Notes under the pieces: model-generated
Databases searched by the model: none
Told to the model about the DNA's origin: nothing
The model's input: only the letters and a program-made list of their open reading frames with translations
Shown here: positions 54,173 to 64,000 of the stretch, piece by piece
How the letters are laid out: the number at the start of each line of letters is the position of its first letter
Position numbering within the stretch: the first letter of the stretch is position 1
NCBI GenBank assembly: GCA_006503535.1
Contig: QYRS01000004.1
Span: 2,232,001 to 2,296,000, forward strand
From: Arthrinium phaeospermum
Lineage: Eukaryota; Ascomycota; Sordariomycetes; Amphisphaeriales; Apiosporaceae
Length of the DNA stretch: 64,000 bases
Direction: 5' to 3'
Program-made: the position numbers and the translations under genes

Positions 54173-56069
54173 CTTGGCAAACGTTTTCTTCAAGAGAAAG
54201 TATTGTACCAGTGGACTGTTCTCCAGGTCACAATGCACTCTTGGTATACGAAGAAGTCGAGAAGAGCGAGCGAGTCGATATAGTAATAAGACTCGCGACC
54301 TAGCAAGGTGGAACGACAACACAGCAAGCAAGACAAGACAAGAATAGCGACAGTGGGAAAAAGAAAAGAACGCAACCGACGAAAGAACGTCGATCAATTC
54401 AGCTCGAGTGGCTCAGTTCGGCAATATGTATGCCTCACGCCATCCCATCCTTCCCGCGGGCGCTACCTGCTGGGAGCGATTTTACAGACTACTACTACTA
54501 CTACTCCTCGTGCCGCAGCGGGCCCCCGGCGGCGATAGCGGGCTCCATCACTGGATGAATATACGAAGAGTGCAAGTTCTCAAACGGACCAGGCATGTTC
54601 AGCCCTGCTAGCAGCAAAAATAGGCTGTCGCAGCCGGTGCCGACGTTGGGAGGCGGCGTCCGTGATTGGCTCGGCTGTTTGATGGATCAGGGCAGACAGG
54701 GGCGGTAAAAAGAAAACAGCATTAACAGCTATTTTAAGCAACGACAACTAAGATTAATCCTCCCAGCCTGCTATACCAAAGGGGAGTGTCGCAGACGATC
54801 TGTGTCTTCCCCCCTGTTGAGATCTAATAGTGCCTTTCTTTGATCGCCATCATACGGATACCTAGCACAAATTCAGGTCAACAACAGAGCGTCGTAGGGA
54901 TCTGCTGCGTGCTTCGTGCTGCTACAGCAAACACATCAGACCAGATAGTTACCAGCCATACAACTTGAGAAACTCCATGGCAAGCTGGAAGTAGAAACGC
55001 AGTAATTCCGCGCATTATCAGGGTCTTTGCACACACAAACAGGGGATCCTTGCCTGATGCAGCCAGCATTGCGAGAAACTGCCATACTGACCCGGGAATA
55101 GCTGCCCTATCGTGAGCGAAACTATCGACAAGCGTGGCCGGTTCGAGACCTTTGGGCAGGCAGACACATAAGAAGATGGAGATGAGAAGCGGAGAGATGT
55201 CAGCATCTTGTGGCCCCCAAGATCCTTCCTCATAGTAAGCAATGCTGGCCAGGCTCCACCCAAAAGTCTTGGGAGTCTCCACCACCATGCCGGTTTCAGT
55301 AATTGCAATATCGCGATGAATCTGGAGGAAATGTAATGTCTGAACATATGGTGCCATTGACAGTTGATACATTCGGAGCCTTACGCCGCAGATGATGCGC
55401 ATACATCAACACAGTTTCTATGCATGTCTGTGGCAATAGCTGATGCGATCTTCAAAGCATTCTACTGGCTCTGCTCTCGATATAGCTCTTCCATGTTGAT
55501 CATTTTGCCCGGGCCCGACTAGGTGCAGCCAAGCCACCCATTTGTACGACTTACGGTAATGAGATGAAACCAGCAAGCATTCCTACTTCTCACCCCATAG
55601 CATCACACCACGTTCAGTTTCCCCGTAAAATATGGCGCAATCGCACTTCAATCTCTGATCTTTATCTACCTATCTTTGATTTGTTCTAAGAACAGGAGCT
55701 TCGGGAGGGTATAGTTACCTTTCTAGTGGCATGAGCTAGGCGTGGCCGCCGCTCCGTACCGTTTCGTCACAACAGCGTTCGTTAGCTTGTTCAACTGCCC
55801 TTAATTGTCAAGAAAGCCCCGAGACACCCCCAATTAGGTACAAACATGCTGTATAACATGTAACAGAGAACCAATTAGGAGAAGAGTCTTCTGCTACAAC
55901 CCCAAACCTTAGGAATATAACCCCTCTGCTGCTTAAGAGGATGCGACTTAGTCTTGGCCATGGAGAACCGTTTGGGGGAAGAGGGGGCCAAAAGCAACCA
56001 CACCACTTAGAACTAACCGAAGGGCTAGACCGACTCCCGATTCCCTTTTCCTAACGATGCCTGGAACAA
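54173..56069. other. Spacer upstream of the lectin gene
   Basis: A 1.9-kb spacer with a small (ACT)n run near 54490-54503. One 174-codon minus-strand frame is listed as a weak candidate. The first 300 bp should be the lectin gene promoter. Confidence 0.45.
54878..55402 (-). CDS. Possible hypothetical protein, 174 codons
   Basis: ATG-initiated frame with protein-like composition: a TPKTFGWSLASIAYYEEGSW stretch, a hydrophobic segment (LLISIFLCVCL) and DSFAHDRAAIPGSVWQFLAML. No family was recognised, there are no introns, and third-position GC is weaker than in neighbouring genes. It may be a lineage-specific gene or a chance frame. Confidence 0.25.
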   Translation of the reverse strand: MRIICGVRLRMYQLSMAPYVQTLHFLQIHRDIAITETGMVVETPKTFGWSLASIAYYEEGSWGPQDADISPLLISIFLCVCLPKGLEPATLVDSFAHDRAAIPGSVWQFLAMLAASGKDPLFVCAKTLIMRGITAFLLPACHGVSQVVWLVTIWSDVFAVAARSTQQIPTTLCC

Positions 56070-57170
56070 TTAAGGACTGAAGGCATCGAACACGCTAGTG
56101 GCCCCTGGTCCCGTCAGGTTGGCGCCTCCCGGGATGTAGATCCTTCCCGCCACCGCCGCGGCGCCGCTGCCGTGTCGAGGGGCCGCCATGCTGGACAGCT
56201 TCTCCCAGCGGTCGGTCGCCGTATCGTAGACCTCGACCTCGTCGTACACGCCGCCTGCCCCGGCCCCCTGCGCCTCGTCGCCCTCGCCGCCAAACGTGTA
56301 GATCTTGCCGCCCACCGCGGCGGCCATAAGCCCGCCCCTTGGCGTAGGCATGCCGGCCTTGGACACCCACGTCCTCGCCTCGGGCGCCGCCACCGACAGG
56401 TCCAGCGCGAACACGTCCCCCTTCACGTTGGTCCGCCCGCTGCGCCGCCCGCCCACGACGTACATGGTGTCCCCGACGACGGCGCCCCCGGCGTGATCCC
56501 TGCCGCCGTCCGGGAGTGCTGGCCAGCCCTCTTCGGGGAGCCAGGTCCCCTCCTGCGCGTCGAAGACGGAGACGGCGGCTGTGGTGGTCTGGATCCCCGT
56601 GAAGGGGTTATTGTCGAGCAAGCCGCCGGCGACGATGACGAACCGGTCCCTCCAGACGCCGACGGCGCCCGCGCCGCGCTCCGATCCCGCCGGCATGTCG
56701 GACAGACTCGTCCAAGCGTCGACGGCCGCGTCGTACTCGTAGCCGACGCCTGTGGGCAGAAACGGCCCGTCGCCCGTCAGGCTGCCGAGGACGTACAGCT
56801 TGCCGGCGACGGCCGCGAGGTGGGCGTGGTTCAGCGGCGTGGGCACGTCCGCCACGCGGCGCCAGGTGCGGCTCTCGGTGGAGTAGGCCTGCACGAGCTG
56901 GAGCGAGGGGAATGCGGTGGCATTGGGGGCGGCGCTTGTGATGCCGGCGAGGATGTACACGTCGGTCCCCAGCGCGGCGACGCTGTTCTCCTGCCTGGGT
57001 CCCAGGGGCAAGGAGGGCAGGGCTTCCCAGTGGCTATCTGCGTCGAGTCGCCGAGGAGAAGACAAGGCACGAGGCTGCGTGTGCGGAATTGCGGCTGCGC
57101 CGTCTGAGTATGTGGCCAGTAACAAGAGTAACAGCCGTGAGGCAACTACGAGTAGTTTTGGGATCGCCAT
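56070..57170 (-). CDS. Secreted kelch-repeat beta-propeller protein
   Basis: Intronless, 366 residues. An N-terminal signal peptide (LLVVASRLLLLLLATYSDG) is followed by five to six kelch units. Repeated signatures include GTDVYILAG, GKLYVLGSL, GDTMYVVGGRRSG, GGKIYTFGGEGDE and GRIYIPGGAN, each preceded by a His/Arg plus small-residue turn. Such secreted propellers occur in fungal galactose-oxidase-like and nitrile-specifier-like proteins, but no copper-site or glyoxal-oxidase motif is visible, so an enzymatic role is not supported. It has the highest GC content in this part of the window. It is transcribed away from the SDR gene, across a 1.5-kb spacer. Confidence 0.88.
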   Translation of the reverse strand: MAIPKLLVVASRLLLLLLATYSDGAAAIPHTQPRALSSPRRLDADSHWEALPSLPLGPRQENSVAALGTDVYILAGITSAAPNATAFPSLQLVQAYSTESRTWRRVADVPTPLNHAHLAAVAGKLYVLGSLTGDGPFLPTGVGYEYDAAVDAWTSLSDMPAGSERGAGAVGVWRDRFVIVAGGLLDNNPFTGIQTTTAAVSVFDAQEGTWLPEEGWPALPDGGRDHAGGAVVGDTMYVVGGRRSGRTNVKGDVFALDLSVAAPEARTWVSKAGMPTPRGGLMAAAVGGKIYTFGGEGDEAQGAGAGGVYDEVEVYDTATDRWEKLSSMAAPRHGSGAAAVAGRIYIPGGANLTGPGATSVFDAFSP

Positions 57171-58688
57171 GTTTTGAATCTAACAGAGATGCGATTGACT
57201 GGGTGAAGCAACCGTATCCGTTGACTGTTCTTCTGCTGATTCTGGAGCGCCATATATGATATGTACGGTTGACAATAGCGATGTCTTCTCTCCAACGCAA
57301 CGTGGCTTGGTGATTTTACCCCACGATATGCCGAGATCACCCTTGCCGAGTGGCTGATTTGCAGATGTGGATGATGGTGATAGCCTATCATGTAGCTCGC
57401 CACATGCCGAGCGTCGCATCCGGGTTGAAAGCTGCCACGGAAGATGTTGCCGATCCGGTAATACTTTTTGGTAGTCCGCCGGACATCATGCGGGGTATAT
57501 CATCCATGTGTAACCGGGGCCGCATCATCGGTCTTGGTCGATGACGGCGCGGTTGTACATGAACCCTGAGGGAGCATAATAAATTACATAGAACCAAAGT
57601 AATCCAACAAGGTGCTTCCCGCGGTGAGATGCATTTGTCCTTGCTAAGGTACGAAAGACGTCAAAACTCCGCCCGTCCATTCCCGGCTAACAGATACCGG
57701 CGGCCCGGAGATGAAATGGTCGAAGAGATCAACCAGTGCGGACGTGATATGTCTTCGCGGCAACCCTTCTCCGGGTTGCCATAGGCTCCCTATCAGCGTG
57801 AGGGCCCTGGAAACATCAAAAATGCATCATCCTCTTGACATCCCCCTTCAGGAAATACCATTGAGCGTGGTTCTTTGTCGTTCCGAGGTTCCTTCTCGGC
57901 GGCCCATCAGAGCGGTCATCCCAGACCAACTCGCATCCCGGAGTGACCGAGCCACATTCAATGCCGTGTTACGCCAAATTGGGATGACTGAACCATTTCC
58001 TAGATGCACTCAAATGATATGGCACACCCGGCCTATCAACCCAATGGCGAGCAATCCGATCTGACTCTTGAGCCCAAGAGCATACTGGGGTGATATCAAG
58101 CAGTGGAGGTCTGGATGGATGCAGCGTGATTGCCCGCGACTGGGAAAAGTCCACGATTTCGCGTAGATGTGGCCGAAGGCCCCGATACCATCCCTCGTAT
58201 TCTCCGTACGAGATAGGTTACGCAAGAAAAGCAATATATGGAGGCCGGTCATATCCCCATATTTACGACTACTACCTCCCAAGGGTAACAAGCCCGCCGT
58301 ATCCGTATTCTCGCCGCGGGACTTTGGTGGCTTTTTCTGGTCAGACGATGCTTGACTCATGATGTCTGTGAGTTTCCAATGGAGGTTCGGACGGCGGACT
58401 CTACCAGTCCCATCAATGCGCGTACTCAGCTTTGTACATTAGCTCTAACAGCCATCGTGGGTTTTGAGTCAGCTCGAGTTTCTCAGCTTGGTAGTACGTC
58501 CCTTAGTGGAAGCTTCCAGGGAGGTATATAAGAGGATCGGGACCGCATGCTCATCCCCAGAGGCGGGGAAGTTGGCTTTCTTTCTCATTACTCGCTACTC
58601 TTCGCTCTGACCAAGTCTTGTTTATTGTTTATGCCGAGTTAGAGTGGCAGTAAAGTATACCGCAACCGACTGTTCTCGTCCAGAAACA
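57171..58688. other. Divergent spacer, kelch and SDR genes
   Basis: It should contain both promoters; a TATA box for the SDR gene is listed separately. Open frames up to about 117 codons look random. Confidence 0.5.
58525..58531 (+). promoter_or_regulatory. TATA box of the SDR gene
   Basis: TATATAA within AGGTATATAAGAGG, 158 bp upstream of the ATG at 58689. It is the clearest core-promoter element in the window. Confidence 0.5.
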
Positions 58689-59408
58689 ATGCCCGTTTAC
58701 GTTGTGACTGGAGCCCGGGGTGGCATTGGCCTGGAATATGCCCGACAGCTCACGGCCAACCCGTCCAACACCGTCATCTGTACGGTGCGTGACACGTCCG
58801 CCGACATATCAGATCTCCAGAATGTGATGGCCAAAAGCGAGGGACGCGGCCATGTCGTTCAGTGCGATATCTCCTCTGAATCCTCCATCGCGACCCTTGC
58901 GCTGGCCATCCCACCAATCCTTGGAGACAAGAAAATCGATGTGTTGATCAACAACGCCGCGATCCAGCAGTCACAAGGCCAGACCGGACTGAATCTCGAC
59001 GGTGCCTCGCTCTTATCCCACATGACGACGAATGTCATCGGTCCTGCCAAGGTCACACAGACCTTGCTGCCATACTTGCGCGAAGGCAGCGCTATTATCG
59101 CCAACATATCGTCGGGCCTGGGCTCGTTGGCCTTGCTATCAGATCGAACTATTGGGCCATCCATGACGCCTTACTCCATATCCAAGTGCGCGCTCAATAT
59201 GTTGATGGTTCATCAAGCACACGAGTTGAGAGGCAAGGCCGTGGTTGTCTGTGTGGACCCGGGACATGTGAAGACGGTAATGGGAGGGCCAGAGGCGGCG
59301 GTAGAGGTCGATGACAGCGCAAGAGGTGTGTTGAAAGTGCTTTCGGGCTTAAAGACGGAGGATACCGGCAAGTTTTTCCAATATACTGGGGATAATGTCC
59401 CTTTCTGA
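58689..59408 (+). CDS. Short-chain dehydrogenase/reductase
   Basis: Intronless, 239 residues. Classical SDR motifs: the cofactor loop TGARGGIG at residues 7-14, NNAA at 88-91, the catalytic Ser in NISSGLG (about 141-142), and Tyr162 and Lys166 in YSISK. The PGHVKT turn follows. The lack of a basic residue pattern after the Gly motif leaves NAD versus NADP open; CTVRDTSAD at the end of beta-2 has an Arg, which favours NADP. It resembles the carbonyl-reductase-like C-factor/sniffer group. The frame extends upstream only to a GTG, so the ATG at 58689 is used. A TATA box lies 158 bp upstream. Confidence 0.89.
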   Translation: MPVYVVTGARGGIGLEYARQLTANPSNTVICTVRDTSADISDLQNVMAKSEGRGHVVQCDISSESSIATLALAIPPILGDKKIDVLINNAAIQQSQGQTGLNLDGASLLSHMTTNVIGPAKVTQTLLPYLREGSAIIANISSGLGSLALLSDRTIGPSMTPYSISKCALNMLMVHQAHELRGKAVVVCVDPGHVKTVMGGPEAAVEVDDSARGVLKVLSGLKTEDTGKFFQYTGDNVPF

Positions 59409-59583
59409 AAGGTGACCATGTGCATTGGCAGGGAAAGGGAAAATCGTGGAACACAGTCACAAACAAATAGCATAAACGCTCGTGCAATCGTAATATTCGT
59501 CTAACAGGAGATATAATACCCGTGTCGTAACCGCCACATACCAGTGGCATAACCGCAATAAGCTAGTGTAATAATCACATAAA

Positions 59584-59609
59584 CCATCTCCTTAATCCAT
59601 CTCCTTAAT
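59584..59609. repeat. 13-bp tandem duplication at the pfk stop
   Basis: CCATCTCCTTAAT occurs twice head to tail, overlapping the last base of the phosphofructokinase stop codon. Confidence 0.75.
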
Positions 59610-61996
59610 CAAACCAGTCCACGCTTGGTATCCTTCGCAATCTGACCGAACAAGCTCTTCTCTGGCTTGGGGTATTTTGGACGACCTCCCAGAATATCCA
59701 CCACGTCCTTCATGTCGGTCCAGTAAGCCGTGTTGGGGCGGCGGTTCTTCCAGTCGGTGTGTTTGGTCTCCAACTCCTCCATGGGAGTGAACGTGACGTG
59801 CGCACCCTGGATACCGATGACAGAGGAGCTTGAAGGGTCGTTCTTGATCTTGTCGGGGTTCTCGAAGGGCTTGGGGCCAAACTTCTCCAGCTCCTTGATG
59901 CACATAATGGCAAGTCGAACGGCCTTGCATCGATCCATGGCTGAAGGAATGCCACCCTGTTGCAGATGGCCGGGGATGAGATCCCGTGACTCGAAGCGTT
60001 CATGAGACTCCTCTCTGAAGACATCGGCAATGAGTCTGGCGTCGTACACACGACTGGCCTTCTCGTTGACCAGGATCAAACGACCAGCCCTGGAACGGCC
60101 CTTGTCCTTCTGGAACGCCTCCTTGAGGTTGCGAACATCGGCTGCGAGCATGTCGAGGGTCACGCCCTCCTCAGGGATATAGACAGCCGAGGCACCGACG
60201 CCAAGACCAGCGAGGGTTGCGACATATCCGGATCGGCCACCTTGAGTCTCGATGACGAACACTCGTCGTCGAGTTGCTGAGGCGGACTGCTTGATGACGT
60301 CGCAGTACTCGACAAGCTCGTTCAAGCAAGTATCAGATCCCAAGGAATACTCTGTGCCTGGTACGTTGTTGGAAATGGTGGCAGGAAGGAGAGTCATAGG
60401 AATGCAGAGTTCGGGGTAGGTCTCTCGAGCGTTGCGCAGTTGCTGGACAGAGTGGAAAGCCTCGAAACCACCGATCAGGAAGAGAGCATCGAAGCGGTAT
60501 TGCTTGATGAGCTTGGCCATGAGCTCCATGCCCGACTCCTCCGGCAGCTCACGGTTGGTGCCGATCTCTGAGCCACCCCGGCTGGCCCAACCATCAACCT
60601 CGAGCCAGTCAAAGCCCCGAACGGCGCCCTCGGGCTTGTCACCGTGGTGTCTGGCGAAACCGGCGAAGCCGTTGTAGATTCCAACAGGTTCATGTCCACG
60701 TGAGCGGCAGTAGGCCACACCGGCTCGGACTGCCGCGTTCATACCACCAGCAGGGGCTCCGACGTTGATGAAGCCAATCCGCATCTTCTTGTCGGCAGAA
60801 ACGTGCTTGCTGGTATCCAGGCCCATGGCAGTGGTCATCATGAAGGAGCTGTACATCTCGGCGAACTCAGTGTCTCGCAGGGACATGGCCTTGTCGAAGT
60901 CTTGTGCTTCAATGGCCTTGGCAACCTGCTTGGTTGCAGCTACCGCAGCCATCAAGGGTTGGCGGGTGATCTTGTTCTCGTTGATCGTGATGACACAGGT
61001 TTCGGGCTGGGGCTTGCCCTCCTTCACGGCCTGTGCGGCATCCAGGACAGCCTTGACGGCTTCCACACCCTGAAGGGTTGCCAGCATACGATCGTATGCA
61101 CATGCCGCACCACCTCGTTGCATATGACCCAAGGTGGAAATGCGTGTGTCGAGGGCAAGACCGTCCTTGTCAGCGAGAAGGTCCTTCACCATATCGGGTG
61201 AAATCCTGGAACCGTGGCGATCCATGGCACCCTCAGCGATGAAGACGATGGTCTTTCTCTTGCCCCAGTCACGGTGCTTCTTGACGACCTCGCACATCTC
61301 TTTCTGCCAGTTGTCCTCTCTAGGTTTCTCTGGTATGAAGATGAAGTCGGCGCCGACAGCTACACCAGCCATCAAAGCCAGCCAACCGCAGTGACGACCC
61401 ATGACTTCGATGACGAAGGCTCGGGAATGTGAGGTCGCAGTGGACTCGATCTTATCAACCGCCTCGCAGATGTTGGCAAGTGCGGTGTAGGCACCGATGG
61501 TGGCGTCAGTACCGGAGAGATCGTTGTCGATGGAACCTACTAGGCCGACGATGTTGAGCTTCTTGTAGGGGTCGACCTGCTCTTGAGTGAGTTGGCCGGT
61601 AGCGACGAGTTCCTCGACCAGAGAAGGCCACTCAGCACGGAACTTGTCTGCACCAGTGAGGGATCCATCACCGCCGCAGATGATGAGGGCGTTGATGCCG
61701 TTGAGAATCATGTTCTTGGCACCAGTCAATCGTCCAGGACGCTCGTAGAAGGACATGCAGCGTGCTGTGCCGATGTAAGTACCTCCGATGCCAAGATAAC
61801 CTCGAACATCGTCCCATTCAGTCTTCTTGATGTAGCTTCCGCCCTGCACGAGGCCCTCGTAGCCCTCGTAGACGCAGTATGCATCGCAGCCCATGTGGAT
61901 GGCCATACGTACAACAGCTCGAACAACACCGTTCATGCCGGGGGAGTCACCCCCCGAGGTCATGACGGCGATCTTCTGTTTTGGTTCGCTCGCCAT
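59609..61996 (-). CDS. pfk1: ATP-dependent 6-phosphofructokinase
   Basis: Intronless, 795 residues, the usual size of the duplicated eukaryotic enzyme. It commits fructose 6-phosphate to glycolysis and is allosterically regulated in the cytosol. The N-terminal catalytic half has VMTSGGDSPGMNGVVRA (ATP site), CGGDGSLTGAD, GSIDNDLSGTDATIG (catalytic Asp region), EVMGRHCGWLAL and HMQRGG. The C-terminal regulatory half repeats the fold with NVGAPAGGMNAAVRAG, TISNNVPGTEYSLGSDT and ETQGGRSGYVATLAGLG, then GHLQQGG. All key catalytic residues of the N-half are intact. The ATG at 61996 gives MASEPKQKIAVM. The gene is convergent with the SDR gene, with 200 bp between stops. Confidence 0.97.
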   Translation of the reverse strand: MASEPKQKIAVMTSGGDSPGMNGVVRAVVRMAIHMGCDAYCVYEGYEGLVQGGSYIKKTEWDDVRGYLGIGGTYIGTARCMSFYERPGRLTGAKNMILNGINALIICGGDGSLTGADKFRAEWPSLVEELVATGQLTQEQVDPYKKLNIVGLVGSIDNDLSGTDATIGAYTALANICEAVDKIESTATSHSRAFVIEVMGRHCGWLALMAGVAVGADFIFIPEKPREDNWQKEMCEVVKKHRDWGKRKTIVFIAEGAMDRHGSRISPDMVKDLLADKDGLALDTRISTLGHMQRGGAACAYDRMLATLQGVEAVKAVLDAAQAVKEGKPQPETCVITINENKITRQPLMAAVAATKQVAKAIEAQDFDKAMSLRDTEFAEMYSSFMMTTAMGLDTSKHVSADKKMRIGFINVGAPAGGMNAAVRAGVAYCRSRGHEPVGIYNGFAGFARHHGDKPEGAVRGFDWLEVDGWASRGGSEIGTNRELPEESGMELMAKLIKQYRFDALFLIGGFEAFHSVQQLRNARETYPELCIPMTLLPATISNNVPGTEYSLGSDTCLNELVEYCDVIKQSASATRRRVFVIETQGGRSGYVATLAGLGVGASAVYIPEEGVTLDMLAADVRNLKEAFQKDKGRSRAGRLILVNEKASRVYDARLIADVFREESHERFESRDLIPGHLQQGGIPSAMDRCKAVRLAIMCIKELEKFGPKPFENPDKIKNDPSSSSVIGIQGAHVTFTPMEELETKHTDWKNRRPNTAYWTDMKDVVDILGGRPKYPKPEKSLFGQIAKDTKRGLV

Positions 61997-64000
61997 GGTG
62001 ATGTGGTGTTGCGGGATGTTGTGTGGGAAGTGGGAAGTGGGAGGATGGAGGTGAGAGGAAGTTGGTTCAGTTGGCGCGCGAGGGAAGAGGTAAATAGGTA
62101 GGTGGGATGATCGTTCGAGAGGTGGGGCACCCTGTACAAAACAACAGTTAGGCCATTGCGGTTTCCCTAAAGACCAGTGGAATAATTTGAAAGATCAGGC
62201 GATTATCGTGTCGTACCTACAAACGGTTATGCCGGTAGAGAGGGAAGGTGCCTTCCAGTCCAGTCGGGTAAGCTGGGAGTTTTTTGTTATACAAGTGCTG
62301 ATCGCGACTGCCGCCAGCGGAACAAACGGATTGGCGAGACAATTACTTTGCGAATCTCGGACCAACAGAAGATACTTTCATGAGTCAAGCTGCACCTGCT
62401 ACAAAGAATTCATTGATTCTAACTTTTTCATGAGGTGAGAGTTCGCCCAAAAGGCTCCTCATGGGAGATGCTACACATATGTACTTGCCGCAACCAAGGG
62501 AGGCATACCACCCCCCGAATTAGAGCTGCAGTGCAACCACTGTCTGAACTCGGGCTGATTGAGGGGCCCAGGAGCTGTGACGCAAATAGCTGGGCACTTG
62601 CTGCAGGCAAGAGCTGCTTATCGGCCTTATCGGCGATCGCGGGGCAGTTTCAACTTTCAACAAAACCACCATGTCGTAAGTTCAGAACCAGGGTCTGGCT
62701 ACTTTCCAACTAAGAGCTCCCGGATTCGGTTGGGTTGAGGCTTCCAATGGGATGATCGGCTAGAAGTCAGGGCTGAAAAGTTTACCTAAGTCAAAGCTCG
62801 CTCCCTCTTGCCGTGTGTCTCTACGTACATGTCACGTTCCTACTTCGTACTGAGCAGTATTTTGGGTTCAAGTGTTGGATGACTCCTTTCCTCTTGAGAA
62901 CGCAACTTGCTCTTTCCAAATGATCGGGCAACTGATTGATTCTATCCATGACAAACCCCTCACTTGCAGGCTGCTTCGCTCGCAGGTGACGTCGGGGTCG
63001 GCCCTGCTGAGCAAACGCTCAGCCCATACAATCGGTCTAACTTTTTGGGCTGGGTCAAACAGACTTTTCTTCAATGAAGTCACATCCTTCCAAGCTAAAA
63101 CTCGAGCTCCCCACAATGAAGCCGTGTCAGTGCCGCGAAGGCACTGCAGCATCGGTGAACAGCTCGGCGCAGGCCTGGCCAACCAGTGTCCCCTTCCAGT
63201 TCCCTTCCAACCAATGAAGAAATGCCAAAACACCACACCTGCCCTGCAAAATTCCCGCATACTTGCAGGCCTCCCTGCTTCTCAGTGATGATTGTCCAAA
63301 CAGGCTTAGTAACAACTATCAATGATGCTGCCAGACCAGACTCCATGTACATATTTCTGCCAAAATCGCGCCGCATCGTATCGCATCGGTCAGAGCACCA
63401 ATCGTGATCCCATTGCTGCTTGGGTTCATAGATGGGACAACCACGCCTGGTGCTTGGGTGTATAGGTGGAAAACCCACGCCTGGTATTTTCAAGCCTACT
63501 TGCTTCCATTGCTTGTTGAAAAGAGCTTTGCACGACCAATGGATATTTGAGTTGTTTTTTCCACGTCTGTGGAAGAAAATGCGTATCAGTCTCAATGTCC
63601 GAGCTACCACTACAAAATGAAGCAGGCCACCAATGACGAGAACCCCTCTGCCGCTGTTGAGTACACGTAGTAGCACCATTTGGCAATGGATATCTCCGGC
63701 TGCGCCTGTCGTGGCCTCTGAGATGCATGCATCTACCTCAGCTGGGTGAGTAAGCCCCCCCAAAGAAGGCTGCAATCACACAACTGATTCCCAGAGTTTT
63801 GTTATTATCAAGCTTTGGATTGTGATGATAGTATTATTCATCAATTAAACCGACTCGAGAACGCCATTGATATACCAGCCCGCTCCTACGCTCAATGAAA
63901 CGCCATGCAATGCCCCCCGTCAAATCAACGATGAATACCGAACACCTGAAATCCCTCTGAGATCGCATGCATCAGTTGTGTCTTGCTGCTGCCTGTGCGA
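61997..64000. other. Upstream region of pfk1, no gene seen
   Basis: The 2-kb right edge of the window. The first several hundred bases should be the glycolytic promoter and leader; the minus strand just above the ATG is rich in CCACTTCCC/CTCACCTCC pyrimidine stretches typical of strong fungal promoters. A 226-codon minus-strand frame at 63095-63775 resembles no family. An 11-base CCACGCCTGGT repeat occurs twice near 63441-63485. Confidence 0.45.

Noticed and set aside
56172..57107. 311-codon plus-strand frame
   Set aside because: Antisense shadow of the GC-rich kelch gene.
63095..63775. 226-codon minus-strand frame upstream of pfk1
   Set aside because: Composition typical of non-coding DNA; no recognisable domain.

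Overview
The window looks like nuclear DNA of a filamentous ascomycete, most likely a Sordariomycete (inference). Genes are mostly single-copy eukaryotic housekeeping genes. They are broken by short introns of about 50-150 bp with GTAAGT/GTGAGT/GTATGT donors, and have GC-rich third positions. They lie on both strands between AT-richer spacers that carry TACCTA/TAGGTA-type motifs. Several families are fungus-specific: a Chs4/Skt5 chitin synthase activator, CBP4, Fmp46, Ivy1 and a fucose-lectin membrane protein. All intron borders were placed by eye from splice motifs and reading frame.

Layout. 0.5-7.3 kb: SET-domain protein, CBP4 and chitin synthase activator, all minus strand. 7.3-11.9 kb: a long stretch with no supportable gene. 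11.9-13.8 kb: a divergent mitochondrial pair, the pyruvate carrier MPC2 and complex I subunit NDUFA2. 14.4-19.6 kb: a very large minus-strand gene with one RRM domain, cut by two in-frame UAG codons. 20.9-25.7 kb: Fmp46, Nup53 and Ivy1. 26.7-29.3 kb: a divergent pair, a LigB-type dioxygenase and acyl-protein thioesterase. 29.5-32.4 kb: F-box protein and GNAT acetyltransferase. 33.3-38.3 kb: Mediator subunit Med17 and a P-loop ATPase. 39.2-43.5 kb: short tandem repeats, a SNF2-RING helicase and a small protein. 45.8-49.1 kb: ADP-sugar Nudix hydrolase and an Arg-rich protein. 51.8-59.4 kb: small Cys-rich protein, fucose-lectin membrane protein, secreted kelch protein and a short-chain dehydrogenase. 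59.6-62.0 kb: 6-phosphofructokinase.

How the genes fit together. There is no metabolic cluster. Several genes serve mitochondria and central energy metabolism (CBP4, MPC2, NDUFA2, Fmp46, phosphofructokinase). The rest serve transcription, the nucleus or the cell surface. No transposon, tRNA, rRNA or CRISPR array was recognised.

Most interesting signal. Four UAG codons are each followed by an unusually long open reading frame in the same frame: two inside the RRM gene, one at the end of the chitin synthase activator and one at the end of Nup53. Each lies in the loop of a hairpin readable from the sequence. The activator hairpin is the strongest, with 12 base pairs and one bulge. This is the pattern expected of the sexual-stage A-to-I mRNA editing known from Sordariomycetes, which turns UAG into UGG (Trp). 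It could also reflect stop-codon readthrough, unrecognised introns or sequence error. RNA data would decide.
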